A model generated the notes under the pieces. It saw nothing but the letters and a program-made list of their open reading frames with translations, had not been told where the DNA came from and made no database searches. From assembly GCA_028709805.1 (NCBI GenBank), contig JAQUTL010000001.1, positions 186,001 to 250,000 of the forward strand: a stretch of 64,000 nt of DNA, in the 5' to 3' direction. The DNA is from Victivallaceae bacterium. GTDB taxonomy: Bacteria; Verrucomicrobiota; Lentisphaeria; Victivallales; Victivallaceae. The first letter of the stretch is position 1; each line of letters starts with the position of its first letter. Position numbers and translations under genes: made by a program. Of this stretch, positions 17,828 through 27,215 are shown in pieces.

Positions 17828-19102
17828 ATGGTTAAACGTGAAGTTGCATGGCTTTTGTTCACGCTTCTCACCGGGATTTCCGCCGGAGTGGTGGCGCTGT
17901 GTTACCGGCTGCTGCTTGAGTTTGCCGAGATAGCGCTGGACGCGGTGCTGGCGTTGCGCGTGCCGCGTCTTATGCTGTTTGGCGGCTGGGGAATTGTGCT
18001 GACGGTTCTGGCGTATTGCGTCTGGCGGGTGACGGTATGGAATCCGGCGTTGTCCGGCGGCGGCGCGGCGCGGATGATCGAGACTTACTTCTACAATATC
18101 AAATCGGTATGGTGGAAGAACATCGCGGCCAATCTGGCGGGCGGAACGCTGACGATGTTTGCCGGACTGTCGATCGGTCAGATTTCGCCGGTGATTCAAC
18201 TTGCGGCGTCGGCCGGCCGCGGTGTGGCGGCGATATTCAAACTGCCGCGGCGACAGGTGAAAAATCTGATGCTGGTCGGGGTGTCGAGCGGGTTTACCGC
18301 CGCGTTTTCCGCGCCGCTGGCGGGGGCGGTGTTCGGAATGACCGAGATCAGCCGTTGCTGGTCGTGGCGGGTGCTGCTGCATTCCATGGTCTCGGTTTTC
18401 GCGGTATATTTTCTGACGGTGGCGGTTTACGGCAGTCGTCCGCTGTTCACGGTGGCCGCCGCGCCGCCGCGTGATGTGACAGGTTATGTATGTCTGGTTG
18501 TTTTTCTGTTCGCGGTGGGGGCGCTGGCGGCGTTCTATAATTGGACGCTGATGTTTTTTCAGCGTTTTTTTGAGTATTGGCGGCGTCTGTCGGGATTCTG
18601 GAAAATCTGGCCGGTCTTCATGCTGTCCGGGGTGCTGGCGTTTATGCTGCCCGAGGTGCTGTGCTCCGGTCTGCCGTTGACGGAGTCGCTGTTCGGGGCG
18701 GAGCGGACAATCCGTTCTCTGATGATTCTTTTAGGCGTAAAACTGTTGTTTTCGGCGCTGTCGGTGAACTGCGGCGCTCCCGGCGGACTGATCTTCCCGA
18801 TAATTGTGATCGGCGCTTTGGCCGGACGGATCGGCGGCGAACTTGCCGCGTCCGCCGGATTCATCGGCACACTTGACATTACCGGTTTTGTGGTGTTCGG
18901 CATGTGCGGAATGTTCATCGGCTCGGTGCGCAATCCGGTCACCGCGGTGCTTCTGTTTCTGGAGACGACCTGGCAGTTTTCCTGTCTGCCCGGTCTGCTG
19001 CTGGCGGCGCTGATCTGTCCGATGGCGCCGCGACTGCTGCGTGTTCTGCCGGTATATGTGGAGCGCGCGCGACGACTTCATGAGCGTTTGGGATTGAAAT
19101 AA
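17828..19102 (+). CDS. ClC-family chloride channel/transporter
   Basis: 424 residues, membrane protein with about ten helices. The helix-N signature GAPGGLIFPIIVIGALAG and helix-H FSAPLAGAVFGMTE mark the ClC family. In E. coli, ClC proteins provide the electrical shunt needed by amino-acid decarboxylation under extreme acid stress, which fits the neighbourhood. Oddities: the selectivity motif GREGP reads GQISP here, so the external gating glutamate is Ile119, while the internal proton-path glutamate appears kept as Glu173; the GSGIP motif reads SGGGA. Loss of the gating Glu usually uncouples chloride from protons, so this may conduct Cl- passively. GGAGAG precedes the ATG. Confidence 0.88.
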   Translation: MVKREVAWLLFTLLTGISAGVVALCYRLLLEFAEIALDAVLALRVPRLMLFGGWGIVLTVLAYCVWRVTVWNPALSGGGAARMIETYFYNIKSVWWKNIAANLAGGTLTMFAGLSIGQISPVIQLAASAGRGVAAIFKLPRRQVKNLMLVGVSSGFTAAFSAPLAGAVFGMTEISRCWSWRVLLHSMVSVFAVYFLTVAVYGSRPLFTVAAAPPRDVTGYVCLVVFLFAVGALAAFYNWTLMFFQRFFEYWRRLSGFWKIWPVFMLSGVLAFMLPEVLCSGLPLTESLFGAERTIRSLMILLGVKLLFSALSVNCGAPGGLIFPIIVIGALAGRIGGELAASAGFIGTLDITGFVVFGMCGMFIGSVRNPVTAVLLFLETTWQFSCLPGLLLAALICPMAPRLLRVLPVYVERARRLHERLGLK

Positions 19103-19121
19103 CGTGCTTTTGTGGTATATT
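19094..19121 (+). promoter_or_regulatory. Promoter for the folE-dtd-dxr operon
   Basis: TTGAAA (19094-19099), 16-base spacer, TATATT (19116-19121). It overlaps the last codons of the ClC gene and gives a leader of about 27 bases. Confidence 0.65.
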
Positions 19122-19154
19122 ACAAAAATATGAAATATGCCATAAAGGATTAAA

Positions 19155-19706
19155 ATGAATATACAAAACGAGATAAGGCACATTCTTCAGGAGCTCGGGG
19201 AGGACCCGGAGCGCGAGGGGCTGCTTGGCACTCCGCGCCGGGTGGAAAAGAGTTTTGAATATCTTATGCGCGGATACGGCAAAGACCTCAAGACCGTGGT
19301 CAACGGCGCGGTCTTTGAAACCGATGATGACGAAATGGTTATCGTGCGCGACATTGAATTTTTCAGTATGTGCGAACATCACATGCTGCCGTTTTTCGGG
19401 CGTGCGCACGTTGGCTATATCCCCAAGGGCCGGATCATTGGAGTGAGCAAGATCGCCCGGATCGTGGACATGTTTGCCCGGCGGCTTCAGGTGCAGGAGC
19501 GGCTTACCGGCCAGGTGGCCGCCGCACTGATGGAGGTGCTGGCGCCGGAGGGGGTCGGCGTGGTGATGGAGGCCAGACACATGTGCATGCAGATGCGCGG
19601 AGTGGAGAAGCAGAATTCGGTAATGGCCACCAGCTGCATGCTGGGGTCGTTCCGCAAGGAGTCGGCCACCAGAAGTGAATTTCTTCAACTGGTGCGCGCA
19701 AAATGA
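19155..19706 (+). CDS. folE: GTP cyclohydrolase I
   Basis: 183 residues, typical length. It converts GTP to 7,8-dihydroneopterin triphosphate, the first step toward folate (or queuosine-type) cofactors. Zinc ligands are visible as Cys73 in [11 protein letters not shown] and Cys144 in RHMCMQMRG; the QVQERLT segment is the usual helix near the active site. AAGGA precedes the ATG. Its stop overlaps the start of dtd (ATGA). Confidence 0.96.
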   Translation: MNIQNEIRHILQELGEDPEREGLLGTPRRVEKSFEYLMRGYGKDLKTVVNGAVFETDDDEMVIVRDIEFFSMCEHHMLPFFGRAHVGYIPKGRIIGVSKIARIVDMFARRLQVQERLTGQVAAALMEVLAPEGVGVVMEARHMCMQMRGVEKQNSVMATSCMLGSFRKESATRSEFLQLVRAK

Positions 19707-20146
19707 GGGCGCTGATACAGCGCGCGGCGCGGGCGGCGATCACGATTGACGGGGAAAAAGGCGGCTCGATCGGTCGCGGGCTGGTGGTGCTTCTGGGCGT
19801 CACCCATGATGACGACATGCGCGATGTGAACTTTCTGGCCGACAAATGTATTAATCTGCGGATATTCGAGGACGCGGCCGGTAAAATGAATCTTTCTCTC
19901 TCCGACGTCGGCGGCGGACTGATGGTTGTTTCCCAGTTTACGCTTTACGGCGACGCCTCGCACGGCCGGCGTCCCGGATTTACCGAAGCGGCGGCGCCGG
20001 AGACGGCGATCCCGCTTTACGAGGCGTTCGTCGCCCGCTGCCGGGAAAGCGTTGCGGACACTGTCACCGGCAAGTTCGGTTCGGACATGCAGGTGGAACT
20101 GGTGAATGACGGGCCGGTGACACTGATGGTGGAGTCGCGCAAATGA
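19703..20146 (+). CDS. dtd: D-aminoacyl-tRNA deacylase
   Basis: 147 residues. It frees tRNA from mischarged D-amino acids (and glycine on tRNA-Ala) in the cytosol. Both family signatures are present: SQFTLYGD near residue 78 and the C-terminal NDGPVT with its Gly-cisPro element. It overlaps folE and dxr by four bases on each side, so it is the middle gene of a co-translated set. Confidence 0.95.
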   Translation: MRALIQRAARAAITIDGEKGGSIGRGLVVLLGVTHDDDMRDVNFLADKCINLRIFEDAAGKMNLSLSDVGGGLMVVSQFTLYGDASHGRRPGFTEAAAPETAIPLYEAFVARCRESVADTVTGKFGSDMQVELVNDGPVTLMVESRK

Positions 20147-21276
20147 AAAAACTCGGCGTGGCGGTGTTGGGATCGACCGGTTCGATCGGCGGCAATGCGG
20201 TGAAGATACTTGAGGCGTATCCGGACTGGTTCCGCACGGTCGGACTGGTGGCAAGAAGTCAGACCGCGCTGCTGGCGGAGCAGGGCGCAAAACTGAACGC
20301 CGACTGGATCGCTTCGGACGGCGGATATGATGAATTGAGCCGTCTTAGCGGTCGCACAGTGGAGTTTTCCCGTGTTGCCGGATTGATCTGCGCGCCGGAG
20401 GTGGATGTTGTGCTGTGTGCGATTGTCGGCACGGCAGGTTTGCCGCTGGTGCTGGCGGCGCTCGGCGCCGGCAAGCGTGTGGCGCTGGCCAGCAAAGAGG
20501 TGCTGGTGATGGCCGGCGACTTGGTCAAGTCGCGGGCGGCGGCCGGAAACGGCCGGATAATTCCGGTGGACAGCGAACACAGCGCGATTTTCCAGTGTCT
20601 TGAGGGAAGACGGAAAAACGAGGTGGCGAGACTGGTGTTGACCGCGTCGGGCGGCTCTTTGCGGAACGCCACCGACGCCGAGCTTGAAAATGCCACGCTT
20701 GAACGGGTGTTGCGCCATCCCACCTGGCGCATGGGGCGCAAGGTGACGATCGACTCCGCCACGTTGATGAACAAGGCGCTGGAGGTGATCGAGGCCGGGT
20801 ATCTGTTTGACTTTCCGCCGGAAAAAATCAAGGCGGTGATTCATCCGGAGTCGGTGGTGCATTCGCTGATTGAGATGATGGACGGAACGCTGCTTGCACA
20901 GATGTCGCGGCCGGACATGCGGTTCGCCATCGGGTACGGGATGAGCTGGCCGGACCGTCTGGACGGTCGCGGACTGCCGCGGCTTGATTTCTCGGCGCTG
21001 GGCAGTCTGGAGTTTTCCGAGATTGACCGCCGCCGTTTTCCGTCGCTGGATTTTGCCGAGGCCGCGCTGCGCTGCGGCGGAACGCTGCCATGTGTGCTGA
21101 ACGCCGCCAACGAGGTGGCGGTGGATAAATTTGTGCGCGGCGAGATCCGACTGCCGCGGATATGGTCGATTGTCGACCGGACAATGGCCGCCCATCGGGT
21201 CGAACCGCTGGACGGATTGGACACCGTGCTGGCGGCGGACCGCCGGGCGCGTGAATACGCCGGAAAATTAAACTGA
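20143..21276 (+). CDS. dxr: 1-deoxy-D-xylulose 5-phosphate reductoisomerase
   Basis: 377 residues. It makes 2-C-methyl-D-erythritol 4-phosphate, the committed step of the MEP isoprenoid pathway, using NADPH and a divalent metal. GSTGSIG at residues 10-16 is the NADPH site; ASKEVLV, PVDSEHSAI (metal ligands), LTASGGS, HPTWRMG and LNAANEVAV follow in the usual order. Overlaps dtd by four bases; rseP follows after 23 bases and ispG after that, a common arrangement. Confidence 0.96.
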   Translation: MKKLGVAVLGSTGSIGGNAVKILEAYPDWFRTVGLVARSQTALLAEQGAKLNADWIASDGGYDELSRLSGRTVEFSRVAGLICAPEVDVVLCAIVGTAGLPLVLAALGAGKRVALASKEVLVMAGDLVKSRAAAGNGRIIPVDSEHSAIFQCLEGRRKNEVARLVLTASGGSLRNATDAELENATLERVLRHPTWRMGRKVTIDSATLMNKALEVIEAGYLFDFPPEKIKAVIHPESVVHSLIEMMDGTLLAQMSRPDMRFAIGYGMSWPDRLDGRGLPRLDFSALGSLEFSEIDRRRFPSLDFAEAALRCGGTLPCVLNAANEVAVDKFVRGEIRLPRIWSIVDRTMAAHRVEPLDGLDTVLAADRRAREYAGKLN

Positions 21277-21299
21277 TTCTTTAAGGAGAAAAGATACCG

Positions 21300-23030
21300 A
21301 TGATGGAATATTTGCTGATCGCCGGAACGGTGCTGTTTGTGCTGATTTTTTTCGGCATGTGCGTTTTTGTTCATGAACTCGGTCACTTTATGGCGGCGAA
21401 GCTGTGCGGTCTGCGCATACTGGCTTTTTCGCTCGGATTCAAGAAGGCGTGGGGCAAAAAAATCAACGGCGTCGAGTACCGTATCGGCTGGATACCGGCC
21501 GGCGGCTACGTTGAACTGCCGCAGCTGGACACCACCGACGAAACCACCGACGAGGACGGGCGGGTCATTCCTCCCGCCGGTCCGTGGGCGCGGTTGTTCA
21601 CCGCGTTCTGCGGTCCGTTTTTCAATATTCTGTTCGGACTGCTGCTCGGTTGCGCCATCTGGATATGGGGTATGCCGCAGGGAACGCCGGACCTGAAGAC
21701 CGTGGTTGTTGACCGCATTGTGGTCGATTCCCCGGAATATCGCGCCGGACTGCGCCCCGGCGACGAGATTGTCCGTCTCAACGGCGAAGCGTTGAATATT
21801 CCGTGGACCCACATCACCAAGCGTATTCTGTTTTCCGGCGGGGAGGTGACGCTGGATGTGAAGCGCGGCGGCGAAACATTGAAGATCGTCTATCAGCCGG
21901 AACCGAATCCCTATGTGGCGGCCGAACTGCGGCGCGAACGGCTTGGGATGCCGTTTTTCACACCCAGGGTGCCGCTGCTGGTGTCTCCGATGTCCGGCAG
22001 TCCGGCGGAGCGGGCGGGGCTGCGCGCCGGCGACCTGCTGCGCCGCGCCAACGACGGAGAAGTGGACGACATTCTCGAACTCAACTTCATCATTGCGGCG
22101 ATCGAGCCGGAACAGCCGCTGTATCTGGACGTTGAACACCGCGACGGTTCCGCCGAAACGCTGACGGTGATTCCCGAAAGCACCGGAGAGAAACCCTATT
22201 ATTCACTCGGATTGTCATGCGGTGATGACGGTCGGGTGGATTATGTGGTCGGCTATTCTCCAGCCGACGCCGCCGGCGTCATGGACGGCGACCGGATCGT
22301 TAAGGCGGACGGCGTGCCGTTCAGTTCGTCCGGTGAATTTTTTGACAGAATCGCCTCCGGCACCGGTGCGGCGGTGGCGCTGACTTTGGAGCGGGACGGG
22401 AATGAATTTGAACAGTCGGTCGTGCCGGTCGGTCTCGGCGTGCGGCGGATCGGCGCCGATTCCCGGATCGTCTGCTATCCGTCGCCGTTCCGCCAGCTGA
22501 GCGATGTGGTGGAAATGACCTGGGAGACGTTCCGCAATCTCGGCATCAACGTCGGTCATAAACTCAATCTCACCGAGCGTCAGACCACGGTCAGCGCCAA
22601 AAATCTTTCCGGTCCGCTGGGCATTGTGGTCACGATGTACCGGGCGGTGTCCGCTTCTTTCATGACCGGCGTGTATATGGTTGTCTTCATCTCTTTCGCG
22701 CTGGCGATATTCAACCTGCTGCCGCTGCCGGTATTGGACGGCGGCCATATTCTGTTTGCCGTCATTGAGATTGTGACCAGACGCAAGGTTCCGAAATTCA
22801 TTGTGAAGAACCTAAGTTATCTGTTTGTGGTGATATTGATCGGCGGCATGGCGGCGGTGACGATGCTGGATGTGATGCGTTTTGTTCCGGCGCCGCCCCC
22901 GGTCAAGGCTCCGGTTTTTGTTTCGATCGAGCACCCGGATCTGCCGAACGCAGTGCCGGATGCGGCGGCTTCGGAAATTGACGGAGCGGCTGTCGATATT
23001 GAGGGAGGCGTTGAAAATGAACAGCCGTAA
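21300..23030 (+). CDS. rseP: Site-2 intramembrane metalloprotease RseP with three PDZ domains
   Basis: 576 residues, longer than the 450 of E. coli RseP. The zinc motif HELGH is His25-Glu26-His29 in the first membrane helix and the third ligand lies in LPLPVLDGGHILF near residue 475. Between them I see three PDZ-like units, each with an R.GD core: about 125-205 (LRPGDEIV), 225-300 (LRAGDLL) and 305-380 (VMDGDRIV). The family normally carries one or two. It cleaves membrane-bound anti-sigma factors and remnant signal peptides. A Pro-rich tail follows the last helix. Ribosome site AAGGAG at 21282. Confidence 0.92.
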   Translation: MMEYLLIAGTVLFVLIFFGMCVFVHELGHFMAAKLCGLRILAFSLGFKKAWGKKINGVEYRIGWIPAGGYVELPQLDTTDETTDEDGRVIPPAGPWARLFTAFCGPFFNILFGLLLGCAIWIWGMPQGTPDLKTVVVDRIVVDSPEYRAGLRPGDEIVRLNGEALNIPWTHITKRILFSGGEVTLDVKRGGETLKIVYQPEPNPYVAAELRRERLGMPFFTPRVPLLVSPMSGSPAERAGLRAGDLLRRANDGEVDDILELNFIIAAIEPEQPLYLDVEHRDGSAETLTVIPESTGEKPYYSLGLSCGDDGRVDYVVGYSPADAAGVMDGDRIVKADGVPFSSSGEFFDRIASGTGAAVALTLERDGNEFEQSVVPVGLGVRRIGADSRIVCYPSPFRQLSDVVEMTWETFRNLGINVGHKLNLTERQTTVSAKNLSGPLGIVVTMYRAVSASFMTGVYMVVFISFALAIFNLLPLPVLDGGHILFAVIEIVTRRKVPKFIVKNLSYLFVVILIGGMAAVTMLDVMRFVPAPPPVKAPVFVSIEHPDLPNAVPDAAASEIDGAAVDIEGGVENEQP

Positions 23031-24099
23031 GACCAGAAAAGTCATGGTCGGCGCTGTCGCTGTCGGCGGCGGCGCGCCGGTATCAATTCAGAGCATGACC
23101 AATACCGACACGCGCGACGCGGCGGCCACTCTCGCCCAGATCGGCAGTCTGGCGGCCGCCGGCTGTCAGATCATCCGCTGCGCGGTGCCGGACGCGGCGG
23201 CGGCCACGGCATTGCGCGAAATCGTTTCCGGCAGTCCGCTGCCGGTGGTGGCCGACATCCATTTTGACCATAAACTGGCGCTGATGGCGATTGCCGCAGG
23301 CGTGGCGGCGGTACGGATCAATCCCGGCAACATCGGGTCGGAAGCCGGGGTGAGGGCGGTAGCCGAGGCGGCCGGCGAAGCCGGAATCACGATCAGGATC
23401 GGAGCGAACTCCGGCAGTATTGCGCCGGAATTGCGCAAACGGCTTCCGGCCGGAGCCGAAGGCGTTTGTGAAGGACTGGTCGCCAGTGCGCTCGAACAGT
23501 GCGCAATGCTGGAAAAATACGGATTTCGCAGCATCAAGGTTTCACTGAAAGCGTCGAGCGTGCCGGTGACGGTGGCCGCCTGCCGCGCATTTGCCGACCG
23601 GACCGACTATCCGCTGCATATCGGCGTGACCGAGGCCGGAACGCGCGAACGCGGGATCGTCAAGTCGGCGGTCGGCATCGGAGCGCTGCTGCTGGAGGGG
23701 ATCGGAGACACGATAAGAGTCAGCCTGACCGCCGATCCGGTGGAGGAAGTATACGCCGCGCTGCGGATTCTTGAGGCGGTCGGCCTGCGCGAAGCGGCTC
23801 CCGATCTGGTGTCGTGTCCGACCTGCGGACGCACCGCGGTGGATCTGGTCGGTCTGGCCGGCCGGGTCGAACGCTATGTCGATGAATGCCGGGCTTCCGG
23901 AAAACGGTTTTCACTGAAGAAGATAGCGGTCATGGGGTGCGTTGTCAACGGTCCGGGCGAAGCCGGCGACGCCGATCTCGGCATGGCCGGCGGCAACGGA
24001 AAATTCGTGATTTTCAGAAACGGCAGGATCATCGCCACTCTGCCGGAATCCGAGGCGTGGGCGGCATTCAAGGCCGAGTTGGACCGCCATATCATTTAG
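23017..24099 (+). CDS. ispG: 4-hydroxy-3-methylbut-2-enyl diphosphate synthase
   Basis: 360 residues. Late MEP-pathway enzyme with a [4Fe-4S] cluster; ligands are Cys267 and Cys270 (CPTCGRT) and Cys308 (MGCVVNGPGE), with the neighbouring Glu. The N-terminal barrel opens with VSIQSMTNTDT. I place the start at 23017, inside the end of rseP (14-base overlap), because GGGAGG lies 8 bases upstream and the family begins there; the frame is open back to 22882 but out of family. Confidence 0.95.
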   Translation: MNSRKTRKVMVGAVAVGGGAPVSIQSMTNTDTRDAAATLAQIGSLAAAGCQIIRCAVPDAAAATALREIVSGSPLPVVADIHFDHKLALMAIAAGVAAVRINPGNIGSEAGVRAVAEAAGEAGITIRIGANSGSIAPELRKRLPAGAEGVCEGLVASALEQCAMLEKYGFRSIKVSLKASSVPVTVAACRAFADRTDYPLHIGVTEAGTRERGIVKSAVGIGALLLEGIGDTIRVSLTADPVEEVYAALRILEAVGLREAAPDLVSCPTCGRTAVDLVGLAGRVERYVDECRASGKRFSLKKIAVMGCVVNGPGEAGDADLGMAGGNGKFVIFRNGRIIATLPESEAWAAFKAELDRHII

Positions 24100-24135
24100 T
24101 TTGCAGGGCATTTATCACCGCCGCATCGTTCAGGC

Positions 24136-24187
24136 AAAAAAATCTCCGGCGACCGGTCAGACAACCCGGTTCGCCGGAGATATGTTT
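24136..24187. terminator. Bidirectional terminator between ispG and the EF-G-like gene
   Basis: A long stem (24142-24152 with 24172-24182, plus an inner CCGG/CCGG helix) flanked by a T run on the plus strand and an A7 run on the left, so it can end both converging transcripts. Confidence 0.85.
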
Positions 24188-24250
24188 TTCAAATCATTAC
24201 TCCCGAACCGTCCGGCCGCCGATGACGGCAACCGGACGTTTCCGGAATGA

Positions 24251-26272
24251 TTACGGCTGTTCCTCTCCGGTTTCAGCCTGATGCTTGGCGATGATTTCGG
24301 AGGCCACGTTGGCCGGGACCTGCTCATAGCGCGAGAACTCCATGGTGAACGATCCGCGCCCCTGCGTCATGCTGCGCAGCTCGGTGGCGTAGCGGCTTAG
24401 TTCAGCCAGCGGCACTTCGGCGTTAACCACCTGCATGCCTTCGTCCATATCCATTCCGAGGATGCGTCCGCGCTTATGATTGAGGTCACCGGAAACATCG
24501 CCCATGCTGGAGTCAGGAACATAGATGTGCACATTCATAATCGGTTCAAGCAAGACCGGGCGCGCCTTGCTCATCGCGTCGCGGAAAGCCATTCGCGCGG
24601 CGATTTTGAACGCCATTTCATTGGAGTCCACCGGATGGTATTTGCCGTCAAGCAGCGTCACCTTCACCCGTTCGACCACGCATGACACCAGCGGCCCCTT
24701 GGCCATGGTTTCGGCCACGCCCTTTTCCACCGCCGGGATGAAGTTGCGCGGAATGCTGCCGCCGACCACCGCGTTCACAAACTCATATCCGGCCGGATTG
24801 TATTCGATTTTTAGCATGACTTCGGCAAACTGTCCGGAGCCGCCGGTCTGTTTTTTGTGGCGGTAATGACCGTCGCCGGAAGCGGTGATGGTTTCGCGGT
24901 ATGGAATTTTCGGCGCGGTAAGCACCGCCTCCGCCTTATACAGGTCTTTGAGCTTGCGGACAACGTTGGCCAGATGCACGTCACCCATGCCGGAGAGCAG
25001 AAATTCGTGGGTTTCGTCCTGCCGCGACACCCGGACGGTGGGATCGCATTCGGAAATCTTGGCCAGTCCGGCCGACACCTTTTCGTCTTCTCCGCTCTTC
25101 GCCGCGGCCACCGCGTAGGACATGACCGGATCGGGGAAGACGATTTTTTTGATCTCCTTCATCGCCTGGTTCATGCTTAACGTGTTGTTGATGTGAGCGT
25201 CCTTGAGTTTCGCCACCGCGCCGATCGCCCCGACCGGAAGTTCCGGAGTGCCGAGCTGCGCCTTGCCGTTTACGGTGAGCAGCGAGCCGAGCCGGTCCTT
25301 GTTGCCGGTGGATATATTATAGATTTCCCCGTCGCTTTTAAGCAATCCGGAGCAGACTTTGAAGAAGGCGAGCTGACCGAGGAACGGATCGTTGACCACT
25401 TTGAAGATCAATGCCGAGCCGGGACCGGTCTCCGAGCGCGCCATTGTCTCTCCGGACTCCAGTTTGACCTCTTTGCGCAGCATGGGGTCAGGAAATATTT
25501 CATTGATCGCATCCATGAGTTCGGTTACGCCGATGTCCTTGGTGCTGCTGGCAGCGAACACCGGAATGATGCGGCAACTCCGAACCGCGGCTTTGAGTCC
25601 GCGGGCGATTTCGTCGTGTGTGAGTTCCTCGCCGTCGAGATAGCGCATCATCAGGTCTTCGTCGGTCTCGGCGATTGCGTCCATCAGCAGCGAGCGGCAT
25701 TCGGCCACCGGTGCGGCGATCTCGTCCGGGATGTCGGTGTCGTACAGAACGTTGACCACTCTGGAAAATTCGGCTTCGCGGCCCACCGGATAAGTCACCG
25801 GAACGATCACCGTCTTGCCGTGGTTCCGGCGCATGATTTCCAATGTGGCGGCAAAGTCGGCGCGATCCTTGTCGATGCGGTTGACGACGGCGCAGCGCGG
25901 TATGCCGGCGGCGCGGGAGAGTTTCCACGCCCGGGCGGTGATGAACTGCGGGCCGTCGACCGCGTCGATCACCACGATTGACGCATCGGCCACGCTGATG
26001 CCGCCGACCATTTCACCCACATACTCGGCGTATCCCGGGGTGTCGATGAAAAAGTAATCGCAATCCTTCCAGCGGCAGTTCAACACGCTGGAATAGATGC
26101 TGGAAAGTTTTTCATGTTCGTCTGGAGTACAGTCGGACACCGTGTTCTTGGCTTCAATGGAACCCATTCGCTCGGTGGCCTTTGCCTTGAAAAGCATGCG
26201 TTCGCACAATGTGGTTTTGCCGCCGCCGCTGTGGCCGGCTACAACGAAGTTTCTGATTGTTTCTGCTTTCAT
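24251..26272 (-). CDS. Elongation factor G-like GTPase (EF-G2 type)
   Basis: 673 residues. P-loop GHSGGGKT at 13-20, G3 DTPGY near 78, G4 NRID near 139 (Arg in place of the usual Lys of NKxD) and the domain order of EF-G. It groups with the second EF-G-like proteins (FusA2/EF-G-2), which are not the main translocase: switch I is divergent and the loop IV tip region reads GDGHYRHKKQTGGSGQFAEV. Function uncertain (ribosome recycling or stress translation). AAGGAG sits 12 bases before the ATG, a rather long spacing. Confidence 0.88.
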   Translation of the reverse strand: MKAETIRNFVVAGHSGGGKTTLCERMLFKAKATERMGSIEAKNTVSDCTPDEHEKLSSIYSSVLNCRWKDCDYFFIDTPGYAEYVGEMVGGISVADASIVVIDAVDGPQFITARAWKLSRAAGIPRCAVVNRIDKDRADFAATLEIMRRNHGKTVIVPVTYPVGREAEFSRVVNVLYDTDIPDEIAAPVAECRSLLMDAIAETDEDLMMRYLDGEELTHDEIARGLKAAVRSCRIIPVFAASSTKDIGVTELMDAINEIFPDPMLRKEVKLESGETMARSETGPGSALIFKVVNDPFLGQLAFFKVCSGLLKSDGEIYNISTGNKDRLGSLLTVNGKAQLGTPELPVGAIGAVAKLKDAHINNTLSMNQAMKEIKKIVFPDPVMSYAVAAAKSGEDEKVSAGLAKISECDPTVRVSRQDETHEFLLSGMGDVHLANVVRKLKDLYKAEAVLTAPKIPYRETITASGDGHYRHKKQTGGSGQFAEVMLKIEYNPAGYEFVNAVVGGSIPRNFIPAVEKGVAETMAKGPLVSCVVERVKVTLLDGKYHPVDSNEMAFKIAARMAFRDAMSKARPVLLEPIMNVHIYVPDSSMGDVSGDLNHKRGRILGMDMDEGMQVVNAEVPLAELSRYATELRSMTQGRGSFTMEFSRYEQVPANVASEIIAKHQAETGEEQP

Positions 26273-26344
26273 GACTACTGGAATCTCCTTATTTTTAGTA
26301 AATCAAGTTCCTGTATCGACTGCTAATACAAGAGCATGCCTTTG

Positions 26345-26375
26345 GGAGAAATTCAAGAACTTCTCCGGCTTTTTT
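26345..26375 (+). other. Hairpin followed by T-run upstream of the PP2C gene
   Basis: GGAGAA (26345-26350) pairs with TTCTCC (26361-26366), then GGC and six T. It looks like a weak terminator, yet no plus-strand gene precedes it. It could end a short leader RNA or lie in the PP2C leader. Confidence 0.35.
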
Positions 26376-26435
26376 GTTGCTAATTTGGAAAAGCGTGCTA
26401 AGTTTTTGATATTGAATACTGAACTAAGAGGCTTT

Positions 26436-27215
26436 ATGCTTGAATACATTTTGAACCGTTTCTGTGGTCGGCGCCGTTTTACGGCCGCCGCCGAAAGTTT
26501 GATCGGACTGGTGCGCGAAAACAATGAGGACAGTTTCGCCTGTTCGTTCGGCCTTGGAGCGCGCAACGCTCTTCTGGTGGTGGCCGATGGAATCGGCGGT
26601 CACGCTAACGGCGAAGTGGCCAGCCGGATGTGTTGCGACATCATGATTGAAGAATGGGAAAAAAACCATGCCGGCCGCCGTCGTGACTTTTCCGGCATGC
26701 CGGATTTCATGAAATGGATGATCGAATCCGCCAATTCCGCCGTTTATGACCGGAATTGTCTGGAAAAGCTGCGCCGTCCGATGGGCTGTACCGTGGTGGC
26801 CGCCATCGTCACCTGCGAACAGCTGGTGATCGGCCACGCCGGAGACAGCCGTTGCTACGGGGTGAACGGGGACGGCGGTCTGGAGCAGCTTACCGACGAC
26901 CATACACTCAGAGCGTCCATTATCCGTAAAGCGTCCTGCCATGTGGCCGAGTGCGATCTGCCGGCGTCAAATATCATCAGCAAGGCGGTGGGGCCGGCAA
27001 AGCACTGCAATCCTACGGTTTCGGTGTTTCCCAGAACGAGATTTTCCCGCCTGATGCTCTGTTCGGACGGGTTGACCGGCATGGTTGATGACGCCGTTAT
27101 ATCCGATATGCTGTGCCGCGGCCGGTCGCCGCGCGAGGTCACTTCAATGCTGACCTCCGCCGCCATGAAAAACGGCGGCGGCGACAATATCACGGTGATT
27201 ACTGCGTTTTGTTGA
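26436..27215 (+). CDS. PP2C-family serine/threonine protein phosphatase
   Basis: 259 residues. Metal-dependent phosphatase, cytosolic. The conserved motifs appear in order: RENNEDSF (first metal Asp), VVADGIGGHANGE, GHAGDSRCY, LCSDGLTG and GGGDNITVI. The N-terminal 16 residues are extra and basic. The start at 26436 follows a GAGG site; the frame is open further upstream, but that part runs antisense to the EF-G gene. Likely target class: Ser/Thr kinases or their substrates; the kinase at 45.8 kb is one possible partner but there is no linkage. Its 3' end overlaps the protease gene tail to tail by 17 bases. Confidence 0.92.
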   Translation: MLEYILNRFCGRRRFTAAAESLIGLVRENNEDSFACSFGLGARNALLVVADGIGGHANGEVASRMCCDIMIEEWEKNHAGRRRDFSGMPDFMKWMIESANSAVYDRNCLEKLRRPMGCTVVAAIVTCEQLVIGHAGDSRCYGVNGDGGLEQLTDDHTLRASIIRKASCHVAECDLPASNIISKAVGPAKHCNPTVSVFPRTRFSRLMLCSDGLTGMVDDAVISDMLCRGRSPREVTSMLTSAAMKNGGGDNITVITAFC

